In this document: positions 1 through 10,058 of the stretch, one piece after another
Layout: every line of letters begins with the position of its first letter
How positions within the stretch are numbered: position 1 is the stretch's first letter
NCBI GenBank assembly: GCA_040269895.1
Contig: CP158568.1
Span: 3,318,716 to 3,382,715, forward strand
Source: Ancalomicrobiaceae bacterium S20
GTDB lineage: Bacteria; Pseudomonadota; Alphaproteobacteria; Rhizobiales; Ancalomicrobiaceae
Reading direction: 5' to 3'
Length of the DNA stretch: 64,000 bases
The notes under the pieces: generated by a model
What the model saw: the letters and a program-made list of their open reading frames with translations, nothing else
Databases searched by the model: none
Told to the model about the DNA's origin: nothing
Program-made: the position numbers and the translations under genes

Positions 1-2
1 CC

Positions 3-1589
3 GCGCCCGAACTCGGCACCGCCACGCTCTACAGCGGCACGGCCGAGGGGCGTTTGCGCCTGCTCGTCGCCGGGCGGACGCGCGCGGACTTCGAACGCGC
101 CTTCGCCACGCTCGACCGGCTCGCCGAGACGGTCGCCGGGCGCGGGCAGCCGGCCGCGATCCCGGCCGCGGCGCGCGCCGGCGGCCTCAGGGTCGAACCG
201 GAGCGCCGCTATCGGCTGAAGGACTTCGGCCTTCGCTCGACGGTCTTCGACGGTCGGCTCTACCGGGTGGCGTTCGACATGCAGCTGCCGGCCGACTTCT
301 ACCCGGCCGACACCGACAAGGTGCGGATCGGCCTCGAAGGCGGTTACGCGGCGGGCCTCTCGCCCGACGCCCGGATCGCCGTGCTGGTCAACGGCCTCAC
401 CGTCTCGGTGCTGCCGATGCCGGATCCACGCGGCCAGATCTTTGCCGATCGTCCGCTGCTCCTGCCACTCGGCGCGTTCCGGCCGGGGCTCAACCGCATC
501 GAGATCACGGCCGCCGTGCCGGCGCCCGCCGACAAGACCTGCGACACGGTCGCCGATCGCGGCCGGGATCGGTTCCTGAGCCTCGCGGAAACCAGCATCA
601 CCATTCCGCCGTTGCCCCGGATCGGCCAGGTGCCCGAACTCGCCGGGCTGTCCGGCATTTCGGCGACCGGCACCGGCGCGACGATCCATGTCCCGCATCC
701 GGACCTCGATACGCTCTCGGCGGCGGCGACGCTGGTCGCCCGCCTGACGGTCACGGCCGGCCGACCGGCGAGCTGGCCGCTCCGGTTCGGCAACCCGGAC
801 GAGGAGGCCGGAGCTTCGATCCTGATCGGGGCGGCGCCGGACATCGGCCCCGGCATCGCGGCACCCTATGGCGCCCTCGTCGGCGAGACGCTCGCCCGGT
901 GGGCGAGCCAGCCGCCAGCGCCGGCGCCGAACGTCTCGGGCGGCACCATGCGACCGACGCCGCTCGATCGCCGCATCGCCGCGCTCGCCTCGGGCGGACG
1001 GGCCGGCACGGACCCGATGACGACCGGCAGCATCCTTTCGCGCGCGATCGGCACGGCCGGCAGCGACGATCCCGAACGCTCCTCCGAAAGCCTGCGCGAG
1101 CGCTGGCGCGCCACGGCGACCCGCTCCGGCCTCATCGATGGCTGGATCGCCTCGGCCGCGCGCCTGCTCGGCGGCATCGGCGCCAGCGACGGTCAGCGCG
1201 CCGCCGACGTCCGACCGCCCGCGACCGCGACCCTGATCGTGGCGCAGACCGCCGCGCCGGATCGGTCCGCCGGCTGGACGCTGGTGACGGCACCGACCGC
1301 CGCCGGACTGTTCGATGCCATCGCCGACGCGACGGCGCCGGACGCCTGGCTGCAATGGCACGGCGCGGCCCTCGTCGTCGACGGCGCGGACGCATCGCTG
1401 ACCGCGGTGCCGGCCGCGCGCCCGACCCTGATCGCCTCCGGGCCGTGGAGTGCCGGTAACGCCCGGCTCGTGCTGGCGGCCTGGCTCTCCCGCAATCCGC
1501 TCGCCTACGCACTGGCCGGGCTCGTCGCCGCGATCGCGGCCGGGCTGGGCATCGCCGGCGCGCTCGCCCGCTCCGGACAAAGGGCCTGA
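3..1589 (+). CDS. bcsB: Cellulose synthase regulatory subunit BcsB, 3' part (5' end outside window)
   Basis: The frame is open from the first bases of the window, so the gene starts upstream; the visible part is about 528 residues. BcsB is the periplasmic, membrane-anchored partner of the cellulose synthase BcsA and guides the nascent glucan through the periplasm. The sequence shows alternating beta-rich jelly-roll and ferredoxin-like segments, including a stretch rich in VRIGLEGGYAAG-type strands near 340-400. A single hydrophobic C-terminal helix (about nt 1500-1575) matches the inner-membrane anchor of the family, followed by a short basic tail. The next gene starts 2 nt after its stop, so the two are cotranscribed. 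Identification rests on the overall pattern and the C-terminal anchor; the N-terminal half cannot be judged. Confidence 0.85.
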   Translation, partial: APELGTATLYSGTAEGRLRLLVAGRTRADFERAFATLDRLAETVAGRGQPAAIPAAARAGGLRVEPERRYRLKDFGLRSTVFDGRLYRVAFDMQLPADFYPADTDKVRIGLEGGYAAGLSPDARIAVLVNGLTVSVLPMPDPRGQIFADRPLLLPLGAFRPGLNRIEITAAVPAPADKTCDTVADRGRDRFLSLAETSITIPPLPRIGQVPELAGLSGISATGTGATIHVPHPDLDTLSAAATLVARLTVTAGRPASWPLRFGNPDEEAGASILIGAAPDIGPGIAAPYGALVGETLARWASQPPAPAPNVSGGTMRPTPLDRRIAALASGGRAGTDPMTTGSILSRAIGTAGSDDPERSSESLRERWRATATRSGLIDGWIASAARLLGGIGASDGQRAADVRPPATATLIVAQTAAPDRSAGWTLVTAPTAAGLFDAIADATAPDAWLQWHGAALVVDGADASLTAVPAARPTLIASGPWSAGNARLVLAAWLSRNPLAYALAGLVAAIAAGLGIAGALARSGQRA

Positions 1590-1591
1590 TC

Positions 1592-3605
1592 ATGCGCGCT
1601 TCCCTCGCCACCACCGCTGCGACCCTTGCTCTCGTGGTCTTTGCCGCCCCGGCGCTCGCCGCGGGCGAGCGGGGCACGTCCCCGCCGCGCCGCATCGCCG
1701 GGCTCGACCCGGCCGCCGCCCCGGAGGCCGCGCGCGCCAGTGCGGCCGGCGGCGCGCCGACGATCGATACCAGCGCACTCGCCTATTACCTGCAGCAGAA
1801 CAATCAGACCCGTGCGCAGGCGGAGATCCGCCGCCTGCGCCTGCTGCATCCCGGCTGGGAGCCACCGGCGGATCTCGCCTCGCTCGCCGATCCCTCGGGC
1901 GACGTACAGCCGCTCTGGCAGATGTACGGCGCCGGCCGCATCGACGAGTTGCGCGCCGAGATCGCGCGGCGCATCGAGCGGGGCTGGCAGCCGCCGCCGG
2001 AGCTCGTCGCCAAGCTCCGGCTGCGCGAGACGCGTCGCAGCCTGATCGAGGCCTCGGACGCGCGGGCCTGGGCCACCGTGATCGACCTCGCCGCGCGCAA
2101 TCCGGACCTGGTGACGACCGACGATCTCGATCTCACATGGCGGGTCGCCGAGGCCGCGGCGCGCACCGGCGACAGCCGGCGCGCCGCCGAACTCTATCGT
2201 CTGATCCTGACCAACGAGACCCGCGCACCGGAGCGCCTCGCGACCGTGCAGAAGGCCGGCGAGGTGCTGTCGGACGCCGATCTCGAACCGCTGATCGCGC
2301 TCGGCAATCGCCGCGCCGACGGCAGCGGCGAGTTCGACGATATCCGCCTCGACCGCCTGCGGCGGCGTATCGGGGTGGCGCTCGGCGGGGAGCGGTCGAG
2401 CGGCCCTCCGAGACCGAGCTGGCGCCGCTCGAGGCGGCGACGCGCCGGCGCCGCAGCGCGGGCGATGCCGCGCTGATCGGCTGGTATCGGTTCGGACAAC
2501 AGTCGTTCGATGCCGCGGAACGCTGGTTCGCGCTGGCACTCGACGTCGGCACCGCGCCGGATGCCGTGGTCGGCCGCATTCTCGCGCTCGGCCGTCTCGG
2601 TCGGCGGGAGGATGCTCGCGCACTCGCCGAGGCCCGGCAGGGCGACGACGATACGATCGCCGCCCTGTTCGTCGATCTCCTCGCCGGCGACATCACCGCG
2701 CGACCGCCGATCGCGCCGGCGCCGGCCCGGCTCGCCGCGCTCGGCGACACGGTGCGCCGGCTCCGCTCGGCCAATGGCGCTCAGGCGCTCGGCTGGTACG
2801 GCTACGGCACCGGCCGGTTCGACGAGGCGGCCGCGTGGTTCGACCTCGCCATGACCTGGAAGCCGGACGCGACCACGGCGCGCGGCCACCTGCTCGCGGC
2901 GGCACGCGGCACCGACAAGGGACTGCGGCGTACGCTCGAACAGCGCTATGCGGCGAGCTTTCCCGAGGCTGTCCGGGACGCCGGCAAGGGGGTGCCGAGA
3001 CCGCCAAGGGCGCATCGGCACCACGCCGGGAGGCGGGTTTCGACCGTGCCATCGCCGCCCACAAGGCGAAGAACGCCGCGCTCTGCCTCGCCGAGCTGGC
3101 GGATATCAGGCGCGCCGCCCCGCTCGGGCAGCCGGCGCGGATGCTCGAGGGCTGGTGCCTGCTCGACGCCGATCGGCCGGCCGAGGCCGCCGGCGCCTTC
3201 GCGGCGCTGGCCGCCCAGCCGGGCAAGGCCGGCGAGGAGGCCGCCTACGGCCTCGCACTCGCTCGGCTTCGGACCGGAGAGCCGGCGCGCGCCTCCGAGG
3301 CGGCCGCCGCCCTCGGCGCCGATCGGCGCAAGGAGATCGACGCGGCCGTTCTGGCCCAGCAGGCGAGCGCCGCCTTCGACCGCGGCGATTACGCGGCGAC
3401 GCTCGACAGCCTCGATCGCCGGTCGCGGCTCGTCACGCCCTCGCGCGATCTCGAAGTGCTCGGCGCCTGGGCGCTGCTCAAGGCAGGCCGCACGCGCGAG
3501 TCGATGGCCCTGTTCGGTCGGCTCGATCGCGAGCAGTCGACCCGGGACACGCGCATCGGCTTCGCCGAGGCATCGAAGCTGACCTACATGCCGCGCGAAC
3601 GGTGA
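1592..3605 (+). pseudogene. Cellulose-locus TPR periplasmic protein, two apparent frameshifts
   Basis: Three consecutive frames each encode part of one TPR-rich protein. Frame A starts at ATG 1592 with a clear signal peptide (cleavage near ALA-AGE). The sense frame changes near 2372-2390 and again near 2988-2992. Adding one G to the GGGG run at 2387-2390 (or 2372-2375) and one to the GGGGG run at 2988-2992 gives a continuous protein of about 671 residues ending LTYMPRER. It is helical and Ala/Arg rich throughout, with repeated TPR-like pairs such as GWYRFGQQSFDAAERWFALA and GWYGYGTGRFDEAAAWFDLA. It directly follows bcsB and may replace the TPR half of BcsC; no C-terminal beta-barrel is seen. 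It is a pseudogene only if the frameshifts are real; both lie in G runs, so sequencing error is likely. Confidence 0.75.
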
Positions 3606-3771
3606 CAGCCGGAGCGCGTGGTGTCGCGCAGCACCCAGACCGCACATCAAGGCATGGCGGCCACGCCATCGCCGGCCGGCTGATCCTGCCGGGGCCTGTG
3701 CTAGGGTCCGGCGCGAATGGATCCAGGCGGGTCCGGTCACGCGCGGGCCCCGCCGCTTCGGGAGATCGTCC

Positions 3772-4347
3772 ATGCCCCGCATCGCCCTCGCGTTGACCCC
3801 TTCCTTCGCCGATTGGGAATGCGCGCTCGTCACCGCCGTGGCGCGGAGCTATCTCGGCGCCGAAGTGGTGACGGCCACGCCGGACGGCGCGCCCGTCGTC
3901 TCGATGGGGGGATTGAAGGTCATGCCCGACATCGGGTTCGAAGCGCTCGACCCCGGCGCCTTCGACGCGCTGCTGGTTCCCGGCGGGCTCGCCTGGGAAC
4001 AGGATATCGCACCGGACATCGCGCCGATGGTGCGCGCCTTCCGGGCGCAAGGCCGTGTCGTCGGCGGCATCTGCGCGGCGGCGAGCGCGCTCGCCGGCAC
4101 CGGCGCGCTCGACGCGGTCGCCCATACCGGCAATGCGCTCCAGGCGCACGCACAGCATGCCGGCTATCACGGCGCGGCCCGTTACATCGACCAGCCGCAG
4201 GCGGTCTCGGAGAACGGGGTCATCACCGCGCCGGGCTCCGCGCCTTTCACCTTCGCCGTCGAAGTGCTGAAAGCGCTCGGGCTCTGGACCCCGGAGGCCG
4301 AGGCCGAGCTTGCGGTCTTCGCCGCCGAGCACACACGAACCGCCTGA
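3772..4347 (+). CDS. DJ-1/PfpI family protein
   Basis: 191 residues, the usual length for a single-domain DJ-1/PfpI (class I glutamine amidotransferase-like) protein. Cys101 lies in GGICAAASAL, the nucleophile-elbow position of the family, and Glu16 in SFADWE matches the conserved acidic residue that tunes this cysteine. The motif LLVPGGLAW at about 68-75 is also typical. Members act as proteases, chaperones, glyoxalases or stress proteins, and the substrate here cannot be told from sequence. The best relatives are probably the YdeA-like PfpI proteins (inference). It stands alone between the cellulose locus and nosR with 166 nt upstream, so it is likely transcribed separately. Confidence 0.85.
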   Translation: MPRIALALTPSFADWECALVTAVARSYLGAEVVTATPDGAPVVSMGGLKVMPDIGFEALDPGAFDALLVPGGLAWEQDIAPDIAPMVRAFRAQGRVVGGICAAASALAGTGALDAVAHTGNALQAHAQHAGYHGAARYIDQPQAVSENGVITAPGSAPFTFAVEVLKALGLWTPEAEAELAVFAAEHTRTA

Positions 4348-4405
4348 CGCCATAGCCCACTCATCGGGACGGCCCGCACGCCGTCCCCGGGTTCCGGCAA
4401 TCCGT

Positions 4406-4419
4406 TTGCTCCGCGACAA
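4406..4419 (+). promoter_or_regulatory. Candidate FNR/NnrR-type box upstream of nosR
   Basis: The sequence TTGCTCCGCGACAA has the TTG-N8-CAA spacing of FNR/CRP-family sites and matches TTGATnnnnATCAA at 7 of 10 defined positions. Its centre is about 68 nt upstream of the nosR ATG. nos operons are commonly driven by FNR- or NnrR/DNR-type regulators under low oxygen with N-oxides. It is a single weak match found by eye. Confidence 0.4.
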
Positions 4420-4480
4420 AGAGCCGAGCCCTCACCTCGCCTAGATCGAACCGCCAGCCTGTATTTGCCGGACGGTTCGC

Positions 4481-6760
4481 ATGTCGCCGCTTTCTACGAT
4501 CCCGCTCCGTCTCCGCCGCGCGGCCCGCGTGGCTCTGGCGCTCGTCGCTCTGGCCCTGCCCGCGATCGAGCATGCCGAAGCCGCGCCGCTCGTGCGCGAA
4601 TTCCTCGGTGCGGTCGCTCCCGCCGATCTCGTGCCCGGCGCCGACGCCTTCGGCAGCGCCGACGAGAAACCCGGGGTCGTGCCGGCGCTCAAGGCCGGCC
4701 AGCCGATCGGCTGGGTGTTCCTGACCTCGGACTTCGTGCCGACCGCCGGCTATTCCGGCAAGCCGATCCACGTCCTTGCCGGCCTGTCGCCGGACGCGGT
4801 CGTCACCGGCGTGCGCCTGATCAAGCATTCCGAGCCGATCGTGCTGGTCGGCATCCCGGACGCCAAGATCAAGGCCGTGACCGAGAAATACGCCGGGCTC
4901 GACCTCAAGCGCCGCGAGGTGCAGGAGGGCGGCGGGCACGACCTCGACATCGTCTCGGGCGCGACCGTCACCATCATGGTGATCGACGACTCGATCCTGC
5001 ATGCGAGCCTCAAGGTCGCACGCGTGCTCGGATTGAAGGGCGTCGGCACCGAGGCGGCCGCGACCGGGCCGACGAAGCTCCTCGATCCGGAGCGGCGCGC
5101 GCCGTCGGACTGGATCACGCTCGCCGGCGACGGTTCGCTCATCCGGTTCCGGCTCGACGTCGGGGCGATCAACAAGGCCTTCGCCGATCTCGGCGACCCG
5201 CGTGCGGCCGACAAGGCCGAGGCGGGCCCCGACGACGACGCCTATATCGACGTCTGGGCCGGGCTCGCCAGCCAGCCGGCAATAGGCCGGACTCTGGTCG
5301 GCGACGCCGAGTACGACAATCTTTCGAAGCTCCTGAAGGACGGCGACCAGGCGATCTTCATCGGCGGCAACGGGCGTTGGTCGTTCAAGGGGTCGGGCTA
5401 TGTGCGCGGCGGCATCTTCGATCGCATCCAGCTGATCCAGGGCACCAGCTCCTACCGGTTCCACGACCGCGACCACCGCAAGATCGTGCGCCTCGCCGAG
5501 GGCGCGGTCGCGCCGGCACTGACCGAGACCGACCTATTCATCGTGCCGAAGTCGGCCGGCTTCGATCCGGCGGCGCCCTGGCGCCTGCAGCTTCTCGTGC
5601 ACAGGCCGGTCGGGCCGATCGAAAAGCTCTTCCTCACCTACGAACTCGGCTACACGATCCCGGCCAAGTACCTGAAGGACGCCGCCCCGGCGCCGGCCGC
5701 GACGCCCGTCGCCGCGGCGGGCCCGGACGCCCCGCGCGCCGCCGCCGATACGTCCTCGCAGCGCGATCGGCTGTGGATGCGGATATGGGAGGCCAAGCGC
5801 GTCCAGGTCGTCGTGCTCGGCGCCGCGCTGATCGTGCTCACCGGCATCTTCTTCTTCCAGACCTTCGCGACCAAGAACGCCCGCGTCTTCGCGATCGTGC
5901 GCAACGCCTATCTCGTGTTCACGCTGGTCTTCGTCGGCTTCTACGCCAACGCGCAGCTCTCCGTCGTCAACGTCCTGGCGGTACTGCAATCCTTCGTCAC
6001 CGGATTCCGCTGGGAAACTTTCCTGATGGATCCGCTGATCTTCGTGCTCTGGTTCGCGGTCGCCGCCGCGCTGCTGTTCTGGGCACGCGGAGCCTATTGC
6101 GGCTGGCTCTGCCCGTTCGGCGCCCTGCAAGAGCTCTCCAACAAGCTCGCCCGGCTGGCGCGCCTGCCGCAGATCACCCTGCCCTGGGGCCTGCACGAGC
6201 GCCTGTGGCCGGTGAAGTACATGATCTTCCTCGGCCTCGTCGGGCTCTCCTTCTACAGCCTCGACGTCGCCGAGCGCTATGCCGAGGTCGAGCCGTTCAA
6301 GACCGCGATCATCCTGAAGTTCGACCGGCCCTGGCCCTACGTGCTGTTCGCGCTCGGCATGCTCGCGCCCGGCCTGTTCGTCGAGCGGTTCTACTGCCGC
6401 TATGTCTGCCCGCTCGGCGGCGGCCTCGCGATCCCGGCGCGGCTGCACATGTTCCGCTGGCTGAAGCGCTATTCGGAATGCGGCTCGCCCTGCCAGGTCT
6501 GCGCCAAGGACTGTCCGGTGCAGGCGATCCACCCGACCGGCGAGATCAATCCGAACGAGTGCATCTCCTGCCTCAACTGCCAGGTCCTCTACCAGTCGAA
6601 GACCAAGTGCCCGGTCGTGATCGGCCGCGAGAAGAAGCGCCAGCGCTTCGAGGTCCAAAACGCGATCGCGACCGCCGGCGCCCCGAAATCAACCCATCCC
6701 GGCCGACCCTTCGTCACCCACACGACGACGAGCGGACCCGTGGTCACGCCCGAGGCGTGA
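4481..6760 (+). CDS. nosR: NosR, electron-donating and regulatory membrane flavoprotein
   Basis: 759 residues, full length for NosR. It passes electrons to periplasmic nitrous oxide reductase and is needed for nos expression. A hydrophobic signal segment covers about 10-34. A periplasmic FMN-binding domain follows, with SGATVT at 159-164 for covalent flavin attachment. Several membrane helices lie between about 440 and 640, with Cys-x3-Cys-Pro motifs YCGWLCP (about 540) and YCRYVCP (about 638). Two C-terminal 4Fe-4S ferredoxin motifs follow at CGSPCQVCAKDCP (about 667) and CISCLNC (about 694). ATG 4481 gives the full signal segment; an upstream start in another frame is only a shadow. It is the first gene of nosRZDFYLX, with 19 nt before nosZ. 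Confidence 0.97.
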   Translation: MSPLSTIPLRLRRAARVALALVALALPAIEHAEAAPLVREFLGAVAPADLVPGADAFGSADEKPGVVPALKAGQPIGWVFLTSDFVPTAGYSGKPIHVLAGLSPDAVVTGVRLIKHSEPIVLVGIPDAKIKAVTEKYAGLDLKRREVQEGGGHDLDIVSGATVTIMVIDDSILHASLKVARVLGLKGVGTEAAATGPTKLLDPERRAPSDWITLAGDGSLIRFRLDVGAINKAFADLGDPRAADKAEAGPDDDAYIDVWAGLASQPAIGRTLVGDAEYDNLSKLLKDGDQAIFIGGNGRWSFKGSGYVRGGIFDRIQLIQGTSSYRFHDRDHRKIVRLAEGAVAPALTETDLFIVPKSAGFDPAAPWRLQLLVHRPVGPIEKLFLTYELGYTIPAKYLKDAAPAPAATPVAAAGPDAPRAAADTSSQRDRLWMRIWEAKRVQVVVLGAALIVLTGIFFFQTFATKNARVFAIVRNAYLVFTLVFVGFYANAQLSVVNVLAVLQSFVTGFRWETFLMDPLIFVLWFAVAAALLFWARGAYCGWLCPFGALQELSNKLARLARLPQITLPWGLHERLWPVKYMIFLGLVGLSFYSLDVAERYAEVEPFKTAIILKFDRPWPYVLFALGMLAPGLFVERFYCRYVCPLGGGLAIPARLHMFRWLKRYSECGSPCQVCAKDCPVQAIHPTGEINPNECISCLNCQVLYQSKTKCPVVIGREKKRQRFEVQNAIATAGAPKSTHPGRPFVTHTTTSGPVVTPEA

Positions 6761-6779
6761 ATAAGAAGGAAGAACCACG

Positions 6780-8699
6780 ATGTCTGAGAACGACAAGCTT
6801 TCGCGGCGTTCGATCCTGGGCGGATCGGTCAAGACCGCCTTCCTCGCCGGCGTCGCCGCCGCCGGCACGGGCGGGGCAACGGGTCTTCTGGCGAGCAGCA
6901 GCGCCAACGCCGCAACCGCCTCCGGCGGCCAGAAGCACGAGATCAAGCCCGGCGAACTCGACGAATATTACGGCATCTGGTCCTCGGGCCAGACCGGCGA
7001 GGTGCGCATCATGGGCGTGCCATCGATGCGCGAGCTGATGCGCATTCCGGTGTTCAACCGCTGCTCGGCGACCGGCTGGGGCATCACCAACGAGAGCCTG
7101 AAGGTCCTCACCGAGGGCCTGACGCCCGAGACCCGCGCCTTCCTCGCCAAGCGCGGCCAGAAGACCTACGAGAACGGCGACCTACACCATCCGCGCATGT
7201 CGTACACCGACGGCACCTATGACGGCCGCTACATCTACGTGAACGACAAGGCCAATACGCGCGTCGCCCGCATCCGCTGCGACGTGATGAAGGTCGACAA
7301 GATCGTCGAGGTGCCGAATGCCGCCGACCTGCACGGCATCCGGAACCAGAAGTATCCGCGCACCGGCTACGTCTTCGCCAACGGCGAGCACCGCGTGCCG
7401 ATCCCGAACGACGGCGCGATTCTCGACGATCCGAAGAAGTATCGCTCGGTGTTCACCGCCATCGACGGCGACACGATGAAGGTCGCCTGGCAGGTGATGG
7501 TCGACGGCAACCTCGACAATTGCGACGCCGACTATCAGGGCAAGTACGCCTTCTCGACCTGCTACAATTCGGAGGAAGGCGTCACCGCCGCCGAGATGAC
7601 CTCGGCCGCGCAGGACTGGGTCGTGGTGTTCAACATCGCCCGCATCGAGCAGGCGGTGAAGGACGGCAAGTTCACGATGATGAGCGGCGTGCCGGTCGTC
7701 GACGGCCGCCACGGCACGGGCGTCACCCGCTACATCCCGATCTCGCAGAACCCGCACGGCTGCAACACCGCGCCGGACAAGCGCCATCTCTGCATCGCCG
7801 GCAAGCTGTCGCCGACCGTGACCGTGATCGACGTCACCCTGCTCGACGCGCTGTTCGAGAAGAACGCCGATCCGCGTACGGCCGTCGTCGCAGAGCCGCA
7901 GCTCGGCCTCGGACCGCTGCACACGACCTTCGACGGCAAGGGCAACTGCTACACCACGCTGTTCCTCGACAGCCAGGTGGTGAAGTGGAACATCGATCTC
8001 GCCCGCCGCGCCTTCAAGGGCGAGAAGGTCGACCCGATCCTCGAGAAGGTCGACGTCGCCTATCAGCCCGGCCACGTGCAGGCGACCATGGGCGAAACGG
8101 CGGAAGCCGACGGCAAGTGGGTCGTCGCGCTGAACAAGTTCTCCAAGGACCGCTACCTCAACGTCGGCCCGCTGAAGCCGGAGAGCGAGCAGCTCATCGA
8201 CATCTCGGGCAAGAAGATGGAGGTCGTGCACGACAGCCCGACCTTCGCCGAGCCGCACGACTGCATCATCGTGAAGGCCTCGAAGATCAACCCGCGTTCG
8301 ATCTGGGATCCGAACGACAGCTACTGGCAGGAAGCCCGCGATCAGGCGGTGAAGGACGGCGTCAAGCTCGGCTCGGACGACAAGGTCATCCGCGACGGGA
8401 CCAAGGTGCGCGTCTACCTGACCGCCGTCGCGCCGGCCTTCGGCATGGAGAAGTTCGAGGTCGTCGAGGGTGACGAGGTCACGCTGATCCTGACCAACAA
8501 CGACGACGTGGACGACCTCACTCACGGCTTCACGCTGGCGAACTATGGCGTCGCGCTCGAACTGCCGCCGCAGGCGACGCAGTCGGTGACATTCAGGGCC
8601 GACCGGCCCGGCGTCTACGCCTACTACTGCAGCTGGTTCTGCCATGCGCTCCACATGGAGATGCAGGGCCGGATGCTCGTCAAGCCGAAGGCGGCCTGA
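6780..8699 (+). CDS. nosZ: Nitrous oxide reductase NosZ (Tat-exported, clade I type)
   Basis: 639 residues, matching NosZ. It reduces N2O to N2 in the periplasm using the CuA and CuZ copper centres. The N-terminus carries a twin-arginine signal (LSRRSILGG) and a long hydrophobic stretch, the mark of Tat-exported clade I enzymes. The CuZ propeller shows His motifs [34 protein letters not shown] and FAEPHDC. The C-terminal cupredoxin domain carries the CuA motif [12 protein letters not shown] near residues 617-628, with both cysteines, His and Met present. A good ribosome site (AAGAAGGAAG) precedes ATG 6780. The enzyme gene itself is intact, unlike nosD and nosL as assembled. Confidence 0.98.
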   Translation: MSENDKLSRRSILGGSVKTAFLAGVAAAGTGGATGLLASSSANAATASGGQKHEIKPGELDEYYGIWSSGQTGEVRIMGVPSMRELMRIPVFNRCSATGWGITNESLKVLTEGLTPETRAFLAKRGQKTYENGDLHHPRMSYTDGTYDGRYIYVNDKANTRVARIRCDVMKVDKIVEVPNAADLHGIRNQKYPRTGYVFANGEHRVPIPNDGAILDDPKKYRSVFTAIDGDTMKVAWQVMVDGNLDNCDADYQGKYAFSTCYNSEEGVTAAEMTSAAQDWVVVFNIARIEQAVKDGKFTMMSGVPVVDGRHGTGVTRYIPISQNPHGCNTAPDKRHLCIAGKLSPTVTVIDVTLLDALFEKNADPRTAVVAEPQLGLGPLHTTFDGKGNCYTTLFLDSQVVKWNIDLARRAFKGEKVDPILEKVDVAYQPGHVQATMGETAEADGKWVVALNKFSKDRYLNVGPLKPESEQLIDISGKKMEVVHDSPTFAEPHDCIIVKASKINPRSIWDPNDSYWQEARDQAVKDGVKLGSDDKVIRDGTKVRVYLTAVAPAFGMEKFEVVEGDEVTLILTNNDDVDDLTHGFTLANYGVALELPPQATQSVTFRADRPGVYAYYCSWFCHALHMEMQGRMLVKPKAA

Positions 8700-8701
8700 C
8701 C

Positions 8702-10058
8702 ATGCGCGCCGCCGGACGTCTCGCCGCGCTCGCCGCGATCCTCCTCTCCGCGACCCGCCCCGGCTTCGCGGCGGAGATCGCGGTCGTGCCCGGACCGGAC
8801 GCGCTGGCGGCCGCGATCCGCACCGCCGCGCCGGGGACGTCCTCCGGCTCGGCGACGGGGCCTATGCCGGGCCCGTCACCATCGACAAGCCGCTGACGCT
8901 CGCCGGCGGCCGCGACGCCAGGATCACGGGGCCGGGAAGGGGCTCCGTGATCACGGTCGCGGCCGACGACGTCACGCTCGAAGGCCTCGCCGTCTCCGGC
9001 TCCGGGCTCCGGCTCGACACGCTCGACAGCGGCATCGTCATCGCCAAGGACGCGATGCGGACGAAGGTGCTGCGCAACCGGATCGTCGGCAATCTGATCG
9101 GCATCGACGTGCAGGGCGGCCGCGACGCGCTCGTCGAGGGCAACACGATCGTCGGCCGTATCGATCTCCGCAAGAACGAGCGCGGCCCCGGCATCTACGT
9201 CTGGAACGCGCCGGGCCTCGTCGTCGCCGGCAACGATATCCGCCGCGGCCGCGACGGCGTGTTCATCTCTACCTCGGCCAAGGCGGTCTATCGCGGCAAC
9301 CGGTTCCGCGAGCTGCGCTTCGCCTTTCACGCCATGTACGCCAACGACATCGAGGTCCGCGGCAATCTCTCCGAGGGCAACGATCTCGGCTTCGCCTTCA
9401 TGTTCTCGCGCCGGGTGCGCGCCGAGGACAACCGCTCGATCGGCGATCGGTCGCACGGCCTGTTCCTCAACGCCGTCAACGACTCGGTGATCGCGCACAA
9501 CACGGTCGCGCGCGCCGACGACAAGTGCCTGTTCTTCTACGACGCCAACAAGAACCGCATCGAGGCCAACCGCTTCGAGGGCTGCGGCATCGGCATCCAC
9601 TTCACCGCGGGTTCGGAGAAGAACGTCTTCACCGGCAATGCCTTCGTCGGCAACCGCACGCAGGTGAAATATGTCGGCAGCCGTTGGCTCGAATGGAGCG
9701 ACGGCAAGACCGGCAACTACTGGTCCGATCATGCCGCCTTCGACGTCAACGGCGACGGCATCGCCGATAGCCCCTACCGGCCGAACGACGTGATCGACCA
9801 GCTGACCTGGAGCCAGCCGATGGCGCGCCTGCTGCTCGGCGCGCCGGCGGTGCAGCTGATCCGCTGGTCGCAGTCGCGTTTTCCCGGCCTGATGCCCGGC
9901 GGCGTCGTCGACTCGCGGCCGCTGATGGGCCCCGGCACCGCCGGCGCGCGGCCGCAGGCGGCGCTCGTCCCTGCTGCAGCCCGGCCGGGGCCGCCCGGCA
10001 CGGCGCCCCCCATGCCGACCCGATCAGCCCCCTCGTCCTGTCCCGGAGGTCGCCATGA
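8702..10058 (+). pseudogene. nosD: NosD copper-cluster maturation protein, frameshifted as assembled
   Basis: NosD is a periplasmic right-handed beta-helix protein that works with the NosFY ABC transporter to assemble the CuZ site. ATG 8702, 2 nt after nosZ, begins a signal peptide ending near GFAAEI. That frame stops at 8896, while the rest of NosD, with many parallel beta-helix repeats (for example GIYVWNAPGLVVAGNDIRRG), continues in another frame. Adding one G to the run at 8833-8836 joins AIRTAAPG to DVLRLGDG and restores the protein. The 3' end also has no stop in frame. A second added base, possibly in the C run at 10006-10011, would give a stop at 10056-10058 overlapping the nosF ATG. 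The second shift is less certain than the first. Confidence 0.88.
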
